The translations under genes and the position numbers were made by a program. Shown one piece after another: positions 46,330-53,916 of a stretch of 64,000 nucleotides of DNA. The stretch covers positions 54,638-118,637 of the forward strand of contig NZ_FZPH01000021.1 in assembly GCF_900188485.1 (NCBI RefSeq). The letters are read 5' to 3'. The number at the start of each line of letters is the position of its first letter. Positions within the stretch are counted from its first letter, which is position 1. The notes below the pieces were generated by a model. It saw nothing but the letters and a program-made list of their open reading frames with translations. It did no database searches and was not told the origin of the DNA. This DNA is from Asanoa hainanensis. Lineage in GTDB: Bacteria; Actinomycetota; Actinomycetes; Mycobacteriales; Micromonosporaceae.

Positions 46330-49002
46330 TCAGTCGTTGACGCAGCGGAGCACGGGCTTGGCCCATTGGTCCGGGGCGGTGGCGGTCGCGATGGTGAAGG
46401 TGACCGCCTCGCCCGGGAACAGGTTCCGCAGGGCGTCGTCTGCCTCGGCGTCCGGGTCGAGCCGGTCCGGATAGACGGTGAGGTCGCGCAGGAACGTGCG
46501 GGCCGTGACGGTCACCCCGCCGCTCTTCGCGTCGACGTCGTACTCCGCCTTCGGGTAAGCGATGTCCTTGTCCTCCGCGTAGAAATGCCAGGCGCGCTCC
46601 GCTCCGTCGGCCTCGGCCCAGAGCACCTCGGCGCGGAGGTCGCCTGGTGGGGCCACGTCGTGGGCCAGCTCCTCCCTGCTGTGTGGCGGGACGGTGACCG
46701 CTCGCCTCGTCTCCGCCTGCGTCTTCGCGTCCAAAGTGGACCGCCGGACGGCCAGCTCGGTGTGCCACGGCGTGGCCGTCTCGTTCACCAGCACAGCCCG
46801 GTCCTGGTCCAGGATCAGGATCCGGTCCGCGTACGCGCGGCGTAGGGCATACCACATGGGCTTGCGTCGGCCCTTCCCGTCCACGGCGCTCCAGGACGTG
46901 ACCGGCCAGCAGTCGTTGAGCTGCCAGACGATCGTGCCCATGCAGTGCGGTTTGAGGGCTCTGAAGTGCTCGACGGCGGTGGTGATGGCGCGGGCCTGGT
47001 TGACCTGGGTGAGGTAGTGCCAGTCGGCGGTGTCGCGGGGTGCCGAGAAGTGCGCGTCGAGTCCACGTTGGAGCTTCTGGTCGCCGTCCGCCGCCTTCTG
47101 GTGGTGGCGCATGCCCGGCGAGGTCGGGGTGAGTGGGTCGTCGCTGATGGCCTCGGTCATGGTCGCCCAGGTGGGAGGCGCCTGGTAGCCGAACTCCGCC
47201 ACGAAGCGGGGGCTGTGGTCGCGATAGTGGGTGTAGTCGAGCCTGTTCCAGACGTCCCAGATGTGCATGGTGCCGTGGTCGGGGTCGTTCGGGTGCCTGT
47301 CCGCTGTCCCTGACCAGGGGCTGCCCGGCCAGTAGGGGCGGGTCGGGTCGAGCGTCTCGACGATGTCCGGCAGCACGCGGTGGTAGTAGCCCGCTCCCCA
47401 GGACCGCTCTCCCAAAGCTGTTTTCCAGCCCCAGTCCTCGTGGCCCCAGAGGTTCTCGTTGTTGCCGCACCACCAGAGCAGGCTCGGGTGGGTCGAGAGG
47501 CGGACCACCTGCTCGGCCGCCTCCGCCGCGATCTCGGAGGCGAACGGCTCCTCCTCCGGGTACGCCGCGCAGGCGAACAGGAAGTCCTGGGTGACCATCA
47601 GGCCCTGCTCGTCGGCGAGGTCGTAGAAGTCGTCGGACTCGTAGCGGCCGCCGCCCCAGACCCTGAGCAGGTTGACGTTGGCCTCGGTGGCCTGGCGGAA
47701 CCGGTGCCGGAGCCGGTCCCGGGTGATCCGGGTCGGGAAGGCATCGTCGGGGATCCAGTTGACACCGCGCACGAAGATCGGTTGGTCGTTGACGACGACC
47801 GTGAAGGGCGTGCCCCGCTCGTCGGGCGTGGTGTCCAGGCGGACGCTGCGGAACCCGACCTTCTGGCGCCAGGTGTCGAGCTTCGTGCCGGCGCTGTCGG
47901 TGAGGGTGACCTCGAGGTCGTAGCGGGGCTGCTCGCCGTAGCCGCGCGGCCACCAGAGTCGCGGCCCAGGCACCTCAAGAGTGACCACGGCGGTGCTGTT
48001 GTTGACGGTGGCAGTTCCCGTCTGGCCGACGCTTCGGCCGGCGTTGTGGCCGGTGCCGTGACCCAGGCTCCCGCCCGCGCCGTGATCCACGCCGCCGCCC
48101 GAGCCCTGATCCACGCCGGCGTCGGCGCCGTCAACCGGGTCGAGGTTGGCGTGACCCGTGCTCGCGCCCAGGCCGCCGCCCGCTTCCTCCCCCACTCCGC
48201 CGCCCGAGCCGAGCCTGACGCCGTGACCCCCACCGTCGTCGGCGCGGTGGACCCGGTCGCGGCCGGCGGCGCGGACGGCGCTGTGGCCGTGGCCCGTGCC
48301 GTGGCCTGCGATCGTCGCGGAGACGGTGAGGGGGCCGTCTGTGGCGCGCTCGATGTCGGCGTGCACTGCGACGCGGCCGGTTGTCGCGTCGACCGTCACC
48401 AGTGGACGGATCCGATCGAGTCGGGCGGTGTGCCAGAGGTCGAGCTCGATCGGCTGCCAGATGCCGGCGGTAATCAGCGTCGGGCCCCAGTCCCAGCCGA
48501 AGTTGCAGGCCATCTTGCGGATGAAGTTGAACGGTTCAGGGTAGGCGTTGGGCCGGTCACCGAGCTTGCACTGCCAGTGCCGGGCGTACTCACGGGCCGG
48601 CCGGAAGACCACCGTCAGCTCGTTGGCACCGGGCCGCAGGCCGTCGCGTACGTCGAAGCGGTAGGACCGGTGCATGTTGGCGGTGCTGCCCAGCGGCACG
48701 CCGTTGAGCTCGAGGTCGGCGACGGTGTCGAGGCCCGCGCAGACCAGGTCGACCCGGTCATGGCCGCCGGGACCGCGCCATTCGAACGTCGTGGTGTAGC
48801 GCCACGTCGTCTCGCCGATCCACTGCGACGAGGTCTCGTTGCGGTCCTGGAACGGGTCGGGGATCAGGCCGGCGGCGAGCAGATCGGTGTGCACGCAGCC
48901 CGGCACGGTCGCCGGAATCGGACCAGCGGCCAGGACCTCGTGGGGCACCGCACCGGCCGCCGCGGGCATCAGGGTCCAGCCGGAATTGAGCGGTTTCCGC
49001 AT
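46330..49002 (-). CDS. Glycoside hydrolase family 2, beta-mannosidase-like
   Basis: An 890-residue cytoplasmic GH2 enzyme. Order: jelly-roll domain (1-195), Ig-like domain interrupted by a ~97-residue Gly/His/Asp-rich insert (233-329), TIM barrel (~400-700) and C-terminal domains. The acid/base is E516 (WCGNNENLWG) and the nucleophile E603 (FVAEFGYQ); WGWDWGP and NWIPDDAFPTR favour beta-mannosidase. The frame open to 49323 is rejected in favour of ATG 49002 with GAAGGG upstream. A LacI-type operator lies 30 nt upstream. Confidence 0.9.
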   Translation of the reverse strand: MRKPLNSGWTLMPAAAGAVPHEVLAAGPIPATVPGCVHTDLLAAGLIPDPFQDRNETSSQWIGETTWRYTTTFEWRGPGGHDRVDLVCAGLDTVADLELNGVPLGSTANMHRSYRFDVRDGLRPGANELTVVFRPAREYARHWQCKLGDRPNAYPEPFNFIRKMACNFGWDWGPTLITAGIWQPIELDLWHTARLDRIRPLVTVDATTGRVAVHADIERATDGPLTVSATIAGHGTGHGHSAVRAAGRDRVHRADDGGGHGVRLGSGGGVGEEAGGGLGASTGHANLDPVDGADAGVDQGSGGGVDHGAGGSLGHGTGHNAGRSVGQTGTATVNNSTAVVTLEVPGPRLWWPRGYGEQPRYDLEVTLTDSAGTKLDTWRQKVGFRSVRLDTTPDERGTPFTVVVNDQPIFVRGVNWIPDDAFPTRITRDRLRHRFRQATEANVNLLRVWGGGRYESDDFYDLADEQGLMVTQDFLFACAAYPEEEPFASEIAAEAAEQVVRLSTHPSLLWWCGNNENLWGHEDWGWKTALGERSWGAGYYHRVLPDIVETLDPTRPYWPGSPWSGTADRHPNDPDHGTMHIWDVWNRLDYTHYRDHSPRFVAEFGYQAPPTWATMTEAISDDPLTPTSPGMRHHQKAADGDQKLQRGLDAHFSAPRDTADWHYLTQVNQARAITTAVEHFRALKPHCMGTIVWQLNDCWPVTSWSAVDGKGRRKPMWYALRRAYADRILILDQDRAVLVNETATPWHTELAVRRSTLDAKTQAETRRAVTVPPHSREELAHDVAPPGDLRAEVLWAEADGAERAWHFYAEDKDIAYPKAEYDVDAKSGGVTVTARTFLRDLTVYPDRLDPDAEADDALRNLFPGEAVTFTIATATAPDQWAKPVLRCVND

Positions 49003-49031
49003 GAGCGTTGACCCTTCGCCGATCCGAGCTG

Positions 49032-49046
49032 CTGAACCGGATAAGT
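49032..49046. promoter_or_regulatory. LacI-type operator at the GH2/lacI divergent region
   Basis: CTGAACCGGATAAGT, an imperfect palindrome centred on CCGG at 49037-49040. It matches the operators at the transporter promoter and lies between the GH2 and lacI starts. Confidence 0.65.
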
Positions 49047-49135
49047 AAAATTGACGGTACGATGAGCGCGGGAATGCTGTCAACGGCGGTGATAGCTTGC
49101 CCTTGTCGTGGTCCTGCGGGTGCGGGAGGCATTGG

Positions 49136-50158
49136 GTGAAGCGGCCGACGATTGCCGACATCGCCGCTCTGGCGGGCGTGTCCAAGGGCGCGGTCTCGTA
49201 CGCCCTCAACGGCCAACGCGGCGTCTCGGAGACGACGCGCCGCCGGATCCTGGCCATCGCCGAGGAGATCGGCTTCAACCCGCACAGCGCGGCCCGAGCC
49301 CTGTCCGGCGCGGCCGCCGACACGATCGGCCTGGCGTTGCGCCGTCCGGCCCGGGTGCTTGGCTTCGAACCGTTCTACATGGAGCTGATCAGCGGCGTCG
49401 AGGCCGAGCTGTCTGCCCGCGGCCAGGCGCTGATGCTGCAGATCGTGGCCGACGCCGACGCCGAGATCGACGTCTACCGCCGGTGGTGGGGTGAGCGGCG
49501 CGTCGACGGGGTGCTCGTCTGCGACCTGCGGGTCGGCGACCCACGCATCGCCGTCGTGACCGACCTGCGCCTGCCCGCGGTCGTCGTCGGCGGCCCGGAC
49601 GGCGTCGACGACGTGCCGCACGTCTGGAACGACGACGCCGTCGCGGTGATCGAGACCGTCGAGTATCTGGCCGCCCTCGGCCACCGCCAGATCGCGCGGG
49701 TGGCGGGCCTGCCGGACCTGTGGCACACCCGGATCCGAGCGTCGGCGTTCCGGGGCGCGTGCGAGCGCCTCGGCGTGCGCCACGCGTTGACGGTCGGCAC
49801 CGACTACTCGGGAGAAGAGGGTGCCCGGGCCACCCGGCGCCTGCTCAGCGGCGAGCACCGGCCGACAGCGGTGATCTACGACAACGACGTGATGGCGATC
49901 GCGGGGCTGGGCGTCGCCCAGGAGATGGGCCTCACGGTCCCCGGCGACCTGTCCATCGTGGCGTTCGACGACTCGCCGTTGTGCCGGCTGGTGCATCCGG
50001 CGCTGACCGCGCTGACACGCGACATCCCGGCCTACGGCGCATTGGCCGCGCGTCACCTGCTGGCGGCCATCGCCGGCCAGCCCGTCGGCTCGGTCGAGGC
50101 GCCGACGGCCAAGCTGGTGCCCAGGGCAAGCACCGCCCGCCCGAATACGGCTACTTAA
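49136..50158 (+). CDS. LacI-family repressor of the glycoside-utilisation locus
   Basis: A 340-residue regulator. The helix-turn-helix and hinge read PTIADIAALAGVSKGAVSYALNGQRGVSETTRRRI ... SARALSG-like, and the sugar-binding domain ends GDLSIVAFDDSPLCRLVHPALTAL. GTG 49136 has GGGAGG at ideal spacing. Its last 43 codons plus stop are the first copy of a 132-bp tandem triplication. Divergent from the GH2 gene, it probably represses GH2 and the transporter. Confidence 0.92.
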   Translation: MKRPTIADIAALAGVSKGAVSYALNGQRGVSETTRRRILAIAEEIGFNPHSAARALSGAAADTIGLALRRPARVLGFEPFYMELISGVEAELSARGQALMLQIVADADAEIDVYRRWWGERRVDGVLVCDLRVGDPRIAVVTDLRLPAVVVGGPDGVDDVPHVWNDDAVAVIETVEYLAALGHRQIARVAGLPDLWHTRIRASAFRGACERLGVRHALTVGTDYSGEEGARATRRLLSGEHRPTAVIYDNDVMAIAGLGVAQEMGLTVPGDLSIVAFDDSPLCRLVHPALTALTRDIPAYGALAARHLLAAIAGQPVGSVEAPTAKLVPRASTARPNTAT

Positions 50159-50426
50159 CCGGCCTACGACGCACTGGCCGCGCGTCACCTGCTGGCGGCC
50201 ATCGCCGGCCAACCCGTCGGCTAGGTCGAGGCACCGACGGCCAAGCTGGTGCCCAGCGCAAGCACCGCCCGCCCGAATACGGCTACTCAACCGGCCTACG
50301 GCGCACTGGCCGCGCGTCACCTGCTGGCGGCCATCGCCGGCCAACCCGTCGTTTAGGTCGAGGCGCCGATGGCCAAGCTGGTGCCCCGCGCGAGCACCGC
50401 CCGCCCGAATGCGGCTACTTAACCGG
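50031..50426. repeat. Three tandem 132-bp units derived from the lacI 3' end
   Basis: Units at 50031-50162, 50163-50294 and 50295-50426 are nearly identical. The first is the coding end of lacI. The second and third keep its frame (132 = 44 codons) but carry TAG where copy one has TCG. Each unit ends in ACTtAACCGG, so operator-like motifs recur at 50153, 50285 and 50417; the last overlaps the dppF stop region. Confidence 0.95.
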
Positions 50427-51209
50427 TTCATCCCAGCGCCGGTGCAAATGCGGAACAGCCGCGAGCAGATTGCGGGTGTATTCGTGGCTCGGGTTGGTGA
50501 ATACCGTTTCCGTGGGCCCGGCCTCGACCACCTCCCCGGCGCGGAGAATGACAGTGCGGTCGCTGATGTAGGTGCCGAGCGCCAGATCGTGGGTCACGAA
50601 GAGCACGCCGAGCCCCGACGACTTGAGCTCCCCGAGCAGATTCAACACGTCAACCCGCGTCGAGGCGTCGAGCATGCTGATGATCTCGTCGGCGACCAGC
50701 AGACGGATGTCGAGCAACAAGGCCCGGGCGATCAGCATCCGCTGGAGCTGGCCGCCGCTGAGCTGGTGCGGGTACTTGTCGAGGACGTCCGCGGGCTCCA
50801 GGCGTACCCCGTGCAAGGCGGTCTCGACCCGCTGCCGCCATTGGGCGGCGGGCACCGACCCGAAGAACCCGTCCCGTACGAGGGCGAAGACGCGGTCCGC
50901 CTTGAACACGGGGTTGAACGTGCTGAACGGGTCCTGGAACACGCCCTGCACCCGCCGGTGGTAGCCGTGCAGCGCCCGCCCCCGCAGCCCGGAAACCTGA
51001 ACGCCGTCGAAGGTGACGCGGCCCTTGGTGGGTGACGCGAGCCCGAGCACCATGCGACCGATGGTGGTCTTGCCGCTGCCGCTCTCGCCGATCAGCGAAA
51101 CCACCTCGCCGGGATCGACGCTCAGCGAGACGTCCTTGACCGCGGTGAGCTCACGGTTGCCGAACGCACCGAGCCGAAAGGTCTTCGAAACCTGATCAAG
51201 CCGCAACAT
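50415..51209 (-). CDS. Oligosaccharide/peptide ABC transporter ATPase (DppF-type)
   Basis: A 264-residue ATPase of the OppF/DppF family. Walker A GESGSGKTTIG, Q-loop FQDPFSTFNP, signature LSGGQLQRM, Walker B LLVADEIISMLD (Ile-Ile where Pro-Thr is common) and the H-loop in FVTHD are present. ATG 51209 is the natural start. It is separated from dppD by ~600 bp of repeat-bearing DNA. Confidence 0.9.
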   Translation of the reverse strand: MLRLDQVSKTFRLGAFGNRELTAVKDVSLSVDPGEVVSLIGESGSGKTTIGRMVLGLASPTKGRVTFDGVQVSGLRGRALHGYHRRVQGVFQDPFSTFNPVFKADRVFALVRDGFFGSVPAAQWRQRVETALHGVRLEPADVLDKYPHQLSGGQLQRMLIARALLLDIRLLVADEIISMLDASTRVDVLNLLGELKSSGLGVLFVTHDLALGTYISDRTVILRAGEVVEAGPTETVFTNPSHEYTRNLLAAVPHLHRRWDEPVK

Positions 51210-51786
51210 GCGGTTTCCGCCCTCCAGGTCCGCCGTAGGTGTTGCCCGACATCCGAACGCGGCGCCCGGTCGCCGTCTCAGCCGGCAGTCGCCCGCCGCC
51301 GAAGACCGGCACTCGCGCACCGTCAAAGGCCGGCACTCGCCCGCCGCCGAAGGCCGGCACGTCGGTCCAGGGCGACGCGAATGTGGGCGCGTACCCGGTC
51401 GGGTTCGTGGCGCCGGGAGCAATGCCCCCGGTGCCACGCGAACGCCCACCGGCAAGGCGGCCGAGGCCGCCGCGGGCCCTACCCCGCAACCCACCACGTA
51501 TCGGCGAACACGACCCCATCGCCGTTCCGGCCGGGCGGATACGACGGCTCGGGCCGCACAACGTGTCGTGCACCCGCAGGGTTGGCGCGATCACCACACC
51601 ACCCGCACGGCCGCGGCGACACCAACCCGACAACCCAGATCGTTCCCATGCGAACCGCGCGATCATCGCGCCGCCCCACCGACCGGACGACTCCAGCCCA
51701 CGAAGCCGACCGGCCCCCGCACGGGCGGCGCGATCCCGGCCGCGTCCTGACGAGCGCGACCGCTTCGGGTCGGCGAGAGGGCGCAT
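51196..51786 (-). CDS. Doubtful ORF in the dppD-dppF spacer
   Basis: A 196-codon frame that starts 20 nt after dppD and overlaps the dppF start by 14 nt, so its position suits an operon gene. The product is Arg/Gly-rich, low complexity, with 8-residue repeats (VPAFGGGR, VPAFDGAR, VPVFGGGR) and no recognisable domain. Other frames are also open here. It may be a decayed or non-coding spacer. Confidence 0.25.
   Translation of the reverse strand: MRPLADPKRSRSSGRGRDRAARAGAGRLRGLESSGRWGGAMIARFAWERSGLSGWCRRGRAGGVVIAPTLRVHDTLCGPSRRIRPAGTAMGSCSPIRGGLRGRARGGLGRLAGGRSRGTGGIAPGATNPTGYAPTFASPWTDVPAFGGGRVPAFDGARVPVFGGGRLPAETATGRRVRMSGNTYGGPGGRKPHVAA
51283..51360. repeat. 24-bp tandem repeat in the dppD-dppF spacer
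   Basis: Three imperfect copies with core AAGrCCGGCACTCG and period 24 bp (8 codons) lie in the otherwise featureless 596-bp gap. Confidence 0.7.
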
Positions 51787-51805
51787 GCCAGACGGGCCGG
51801 CGTCG

Positions 51806-52759
51806 TCATGAGCCTGCCTTCCAGCAGGCTACCTGGTGGTTCTCGGCTACCTCGACGAACGGTGGCTGTTCCGCGCACTTGTCGAAGGCCAGCGGGCACC
51901 GTGCCCGGAAGCGGCAGCCCTGCGGAGGGTTGCGCAGGCCCGGCGGACGGCCGGGTATACCGGTCAACCTCCGTTCGCTGAATCTCGCGCCGACTTCGGG
52001 TAGCGCGCCGATCAACAGCTGGGTGTACGGATGAAGCGGTTCAGTTACGACCACATCGGACGGTGCCTTCTCCGCCAGGCGGCCCGCGTACATCACCATG
52101 ATCGTGTCGGCTATCTGGTAGACCAGCGAGATGTCGTGGGTGACCACGAGCATGCCGCGCACGTATCCCCGGTCCCGGAACTCGACCAGGGTCTGGGCCA
52201 CCGCGCGCTGGGTCGACACGTCCAGCGCCGACGTCACCTCGTCCGCGACCAGCAGGGCGGGGTCCCGGAGGGTGGACAGGACGAGCACCACGCGCTGCTT
52301 CATGCCGCCGGACAGCTCGATCGGGTAGCTGTCCAGGACCGTCTCCGGCAGGCCCACCAGGGCCAGCCGGCGGACCAGCTCCGGGCGGGTGGCCGCGTAC
52401 GACATTCCGTGCGCGTCGAGCAGGTCGGCCACCAGGCGACCGATCCGGCGGGTCGGGTTGAGGGCGCTCATCGCGTACTGGGGGATGATCGACACGGACG
52501 TGAAACGGAACCGGTTCATCGCGCGGTCGTCGGCGATCGGCAACGGCTCTCCGTCGACGGTCACCGTACCGCCGACGTGTTTCATCCTGTTGTCCAGGCG
52601 GACCAACGACTTGCCCAATGTGGACTTGCCGCAGCCGGACTCGCCGACGACGCCCATGATCTCGCCGTCCGCCACCGTGAACGAGACACCGTCGAGGGCC
52701 CGTACCTCCCCCATGAGCGTCCGGTAGCAGACCCGGAGGTCGTCGACCTGAAGGGTCAC
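51806..52759 (-). CDS. Oligosaccharide/peptide ABC transporter ATPase (DppD-type)
   Basis: A 317-residue ATPase. Walker A GESGCGKSTLG, signature LSGGMKQRV, Walker B LLVADEVTSALD, H-loop VVTHD, and the OppD/DppD C-terminal Cys cluster GCRFRARCPLAFDKC are present; this cluster may hold an Fe-S centre in relatives. GTG 52759 has GGGAG 8 nt upstream; GTG 52765 overlaps the dppC stop as GTGA and is an alternative. Confidence 0.9.
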   Translation of the reverse strand: MTLQVDDLRVCYRTLMGEVRALDGVSFTVADGEIMGVVGESGCGKSTLGKSLVRLDNRMKHVGGTVTVDGEPLPIADDRAMNRFRFTSVSIIPQYAMSALNPTRRIGRLVADLLDAHGMSYAATRPELVRRLALVGLPETVLDSYPIELSGGMKQRVVLVLSTLRDPALLVADEVTSALDVSTQRAVAQTLVEFRDRGYVRGMLVVTHDISLVYQIADTIMVMYAGRLAEKAPSDVVVTEPLHPYTQLLIGALPEVGARFSERRLTGIPGRPPGLRNPPQGCRFRARCPLAFDKCAEQPPFVEVAENHQVACWKAGS

Positions 52760-52761
52760 GG

Positions 52762-53694
52762 TCACATCTCCCGCAGCTTGGGGTTGAAGACCTCGTCGAG
52801 ACCGACGTTCATCACGTAGAGCGCGCCGACGATCGCGGTGATCGCCGCGCCGGGTGGTACGAACCACCACCACAGTCCTAGATGGAGCGCACTCCAGTGG
52901 ACCGCGCTGTTCATCATCAACCCGAGTGAGATCGCGTCGGTCGGGCCCAGGCCGATGAAGTCGAGGGTGGCGGCCATCAGCACCGAGCCGCCGAACAGCA
53001 GAATGAACGTCATGAACAGGTAGGAACTCATGTTCGGCGCGATCTCCCGGCGGATGACCGCCAGTGGCCGCATCCCACTTAACCGGGCCAGGTCGACGAA
53101 CTCCCGTGACCGCAGGGAGAAGGTCTGCGCCCGCACCGCGCGGGCCACCCACGGCCAGGAGAACAGGCCGATGAACACCGCCTGCATCGGCACCGAGGTG
53201 ACACCGACGTACGCGTGCAGGATGATCAGGACGGCCAGCGCCGGCAGCACCAGGACGATGTTGGTCAGCATGTTGAGCAGCTCGTCGACCAGACCGCCCC
53301 TGTAGCCGGCGACGAAGCCGACAGTCATCCCGATCAACGCGGCGAGGCCGCCGCCCAGCAGGCCCACCACGAACGTCGACCGGATGCCGTTGGCGAACTG
53401 GAGGAACACGTCCTGCCCGAACGTGGTCGTGCCGAACCAGTAGTCGGCCGACGGTCCGGCCGCCGGCGGACCCACGTACTCGTTGGGTCCGTGGTCCGTG
53501 AACAGCGGTGCGACCAGGCCGAGCACGAGGAAGCCCGAGATCACCACCAGCGCGCCGACCACCTTCTTGTTGCGCAGCGCGAAATGCAGCGTCTCGCGGC
53601 GCCGGCCGGCCAGCGACACAACCGGCTCAGCGAGCGCGGGCACCCCCGGCGCCGCTACATGGTCGGTGTCGGTCAGCTGACCAGGCTCGGTCAT
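52762..53694 (-). CDS. ABC transporter permease (DppC-type)
   Basis: A 310-residue inner-membrane permease with six predicted helices. The coupling EAA-like loop reads EFVDLARLSGMRPLAVIRREIAPNM. ATG 53694 is preceded by GGAGGG and overlaps the stop of the third micro-ORF (ATGA). Confidence 0.92.
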   Translation of the reverse strand: MTEPGQLTDTDHVAAPGVPALAEPVVSLAGRRRETLHFALRNKKVVGALVVISGFLVLGLVAPLFTDHGPNEYVGPPAAGPSADYWFGTTTFGQDVFLQFANGIRSTFVVGLLGGGLAALIGMTVGFVAGYRGGLVDELLNMLTNIVLVLPALAVLIILHAYVGVTSVPMQAVFIGLFSWPWVARAVRAQTFSLRSREFVDLARLSGMRPLAVIRREIAPNMSSYLFMTFILLFGGSVLMAATLDFIGLGPTDAISLGLMMNSAVHWSALHLGLWWWFVPPGAAITAIVGALYVMNVGLDEVFNPKLREM

Positions 53695-53768
53695 GCCGCC
53701 CCCTCCCTTCGGTCGGCAGAGCATGACCGAAGGCGACTGAGCCGACCGCGCTCGCTTCGCTCACTCAC
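53691..53768 (-). CDS. Micro-ORF 3 in the dppB-dppC junction
   Basis: A 25-codon GTG-initiated ORF (MSERSERGRLSR...). It starts within the stop of micro-ORF 2 (GTGA) and ends within the dppC start (ATGA). Expression is unproven; the exact overlaps argue for translational coupling. Confidence 0.35.
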   Translation of the reverse strand: MSERSERGRLSRLRSCSADRREGAA

Positions 53769-53842
53769 GCCGCCCCCTCCCCTCGGTCGGCGGAGCATGA
53801 CCGACGGCAACTGAGCCGACCGCGCTCGCTTCGCTCACTCAC
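53765..53842 (-). CDS. Micro-ORF 2 in the dppB-dppC junction
   Basis: A 25-codon GTG-initiated ORF identical in product to micro-ORF 1, overlapping micro-ORF 1 and micro-ORF 3 by 4 nt each. It carries its own GGGGAGGGGG ribosome-binding site upstream, in the previous copy. Confidence 0.35.
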   Translation of the reverse strand: MSERSERGRLSCRRSCSADRGEGAA

Positions 53843-53916
53843 GCCGCCCCCTCCCCTCGGTCGGCGGAGCATGACCGACGGCAACTGAGCCGACCGCGCT
53901 CGCTTCGCTCGCTCAT
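53839..53916 (-). CDS. Micro-ORF 1 in the dppB-dppC junction
   Basis: A 25-codon ATG-initiated ORF (MSERSERGRLSC...) whose ATG overlaps the dppB stop (ATGA) and whose TGA overlaps the GTG of micro-ORF 2. Confidence 0.35.
   Translation of the reverse strand: MSERSERGRLSCRRSCSADRGEGAA

Larger units (their letters stand above)
53695..53916. repeat. Three tandem 74-bp units between dppB and dppC
   Basis: Units at 53695-53768, 53769-53842 and 53843-53916; the two nearest dppB are almost identical and the one nearest dppC has a few changes. Each contains a purine-rich ribosome-binding site, GAGCGAAGCGAGC and a start codon overlapping the preceding stop. 74 = 78 (26 codons) minus a 4-nt overlap. 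Confidence 0.95.

Noticed and set aside
49003..49323. N-terminal extension of the GH2 protein to 49323
   Set aside because: It would cross the operator and the lacI start region; ATG 49002 gives the normal GH2 N-terminus.
51210..51497. N-terminal extension of dppF to 51497
   Set aside because: Adds ~96 low-complexity residues before the standard ATPase start MLRLDQVSKTF.
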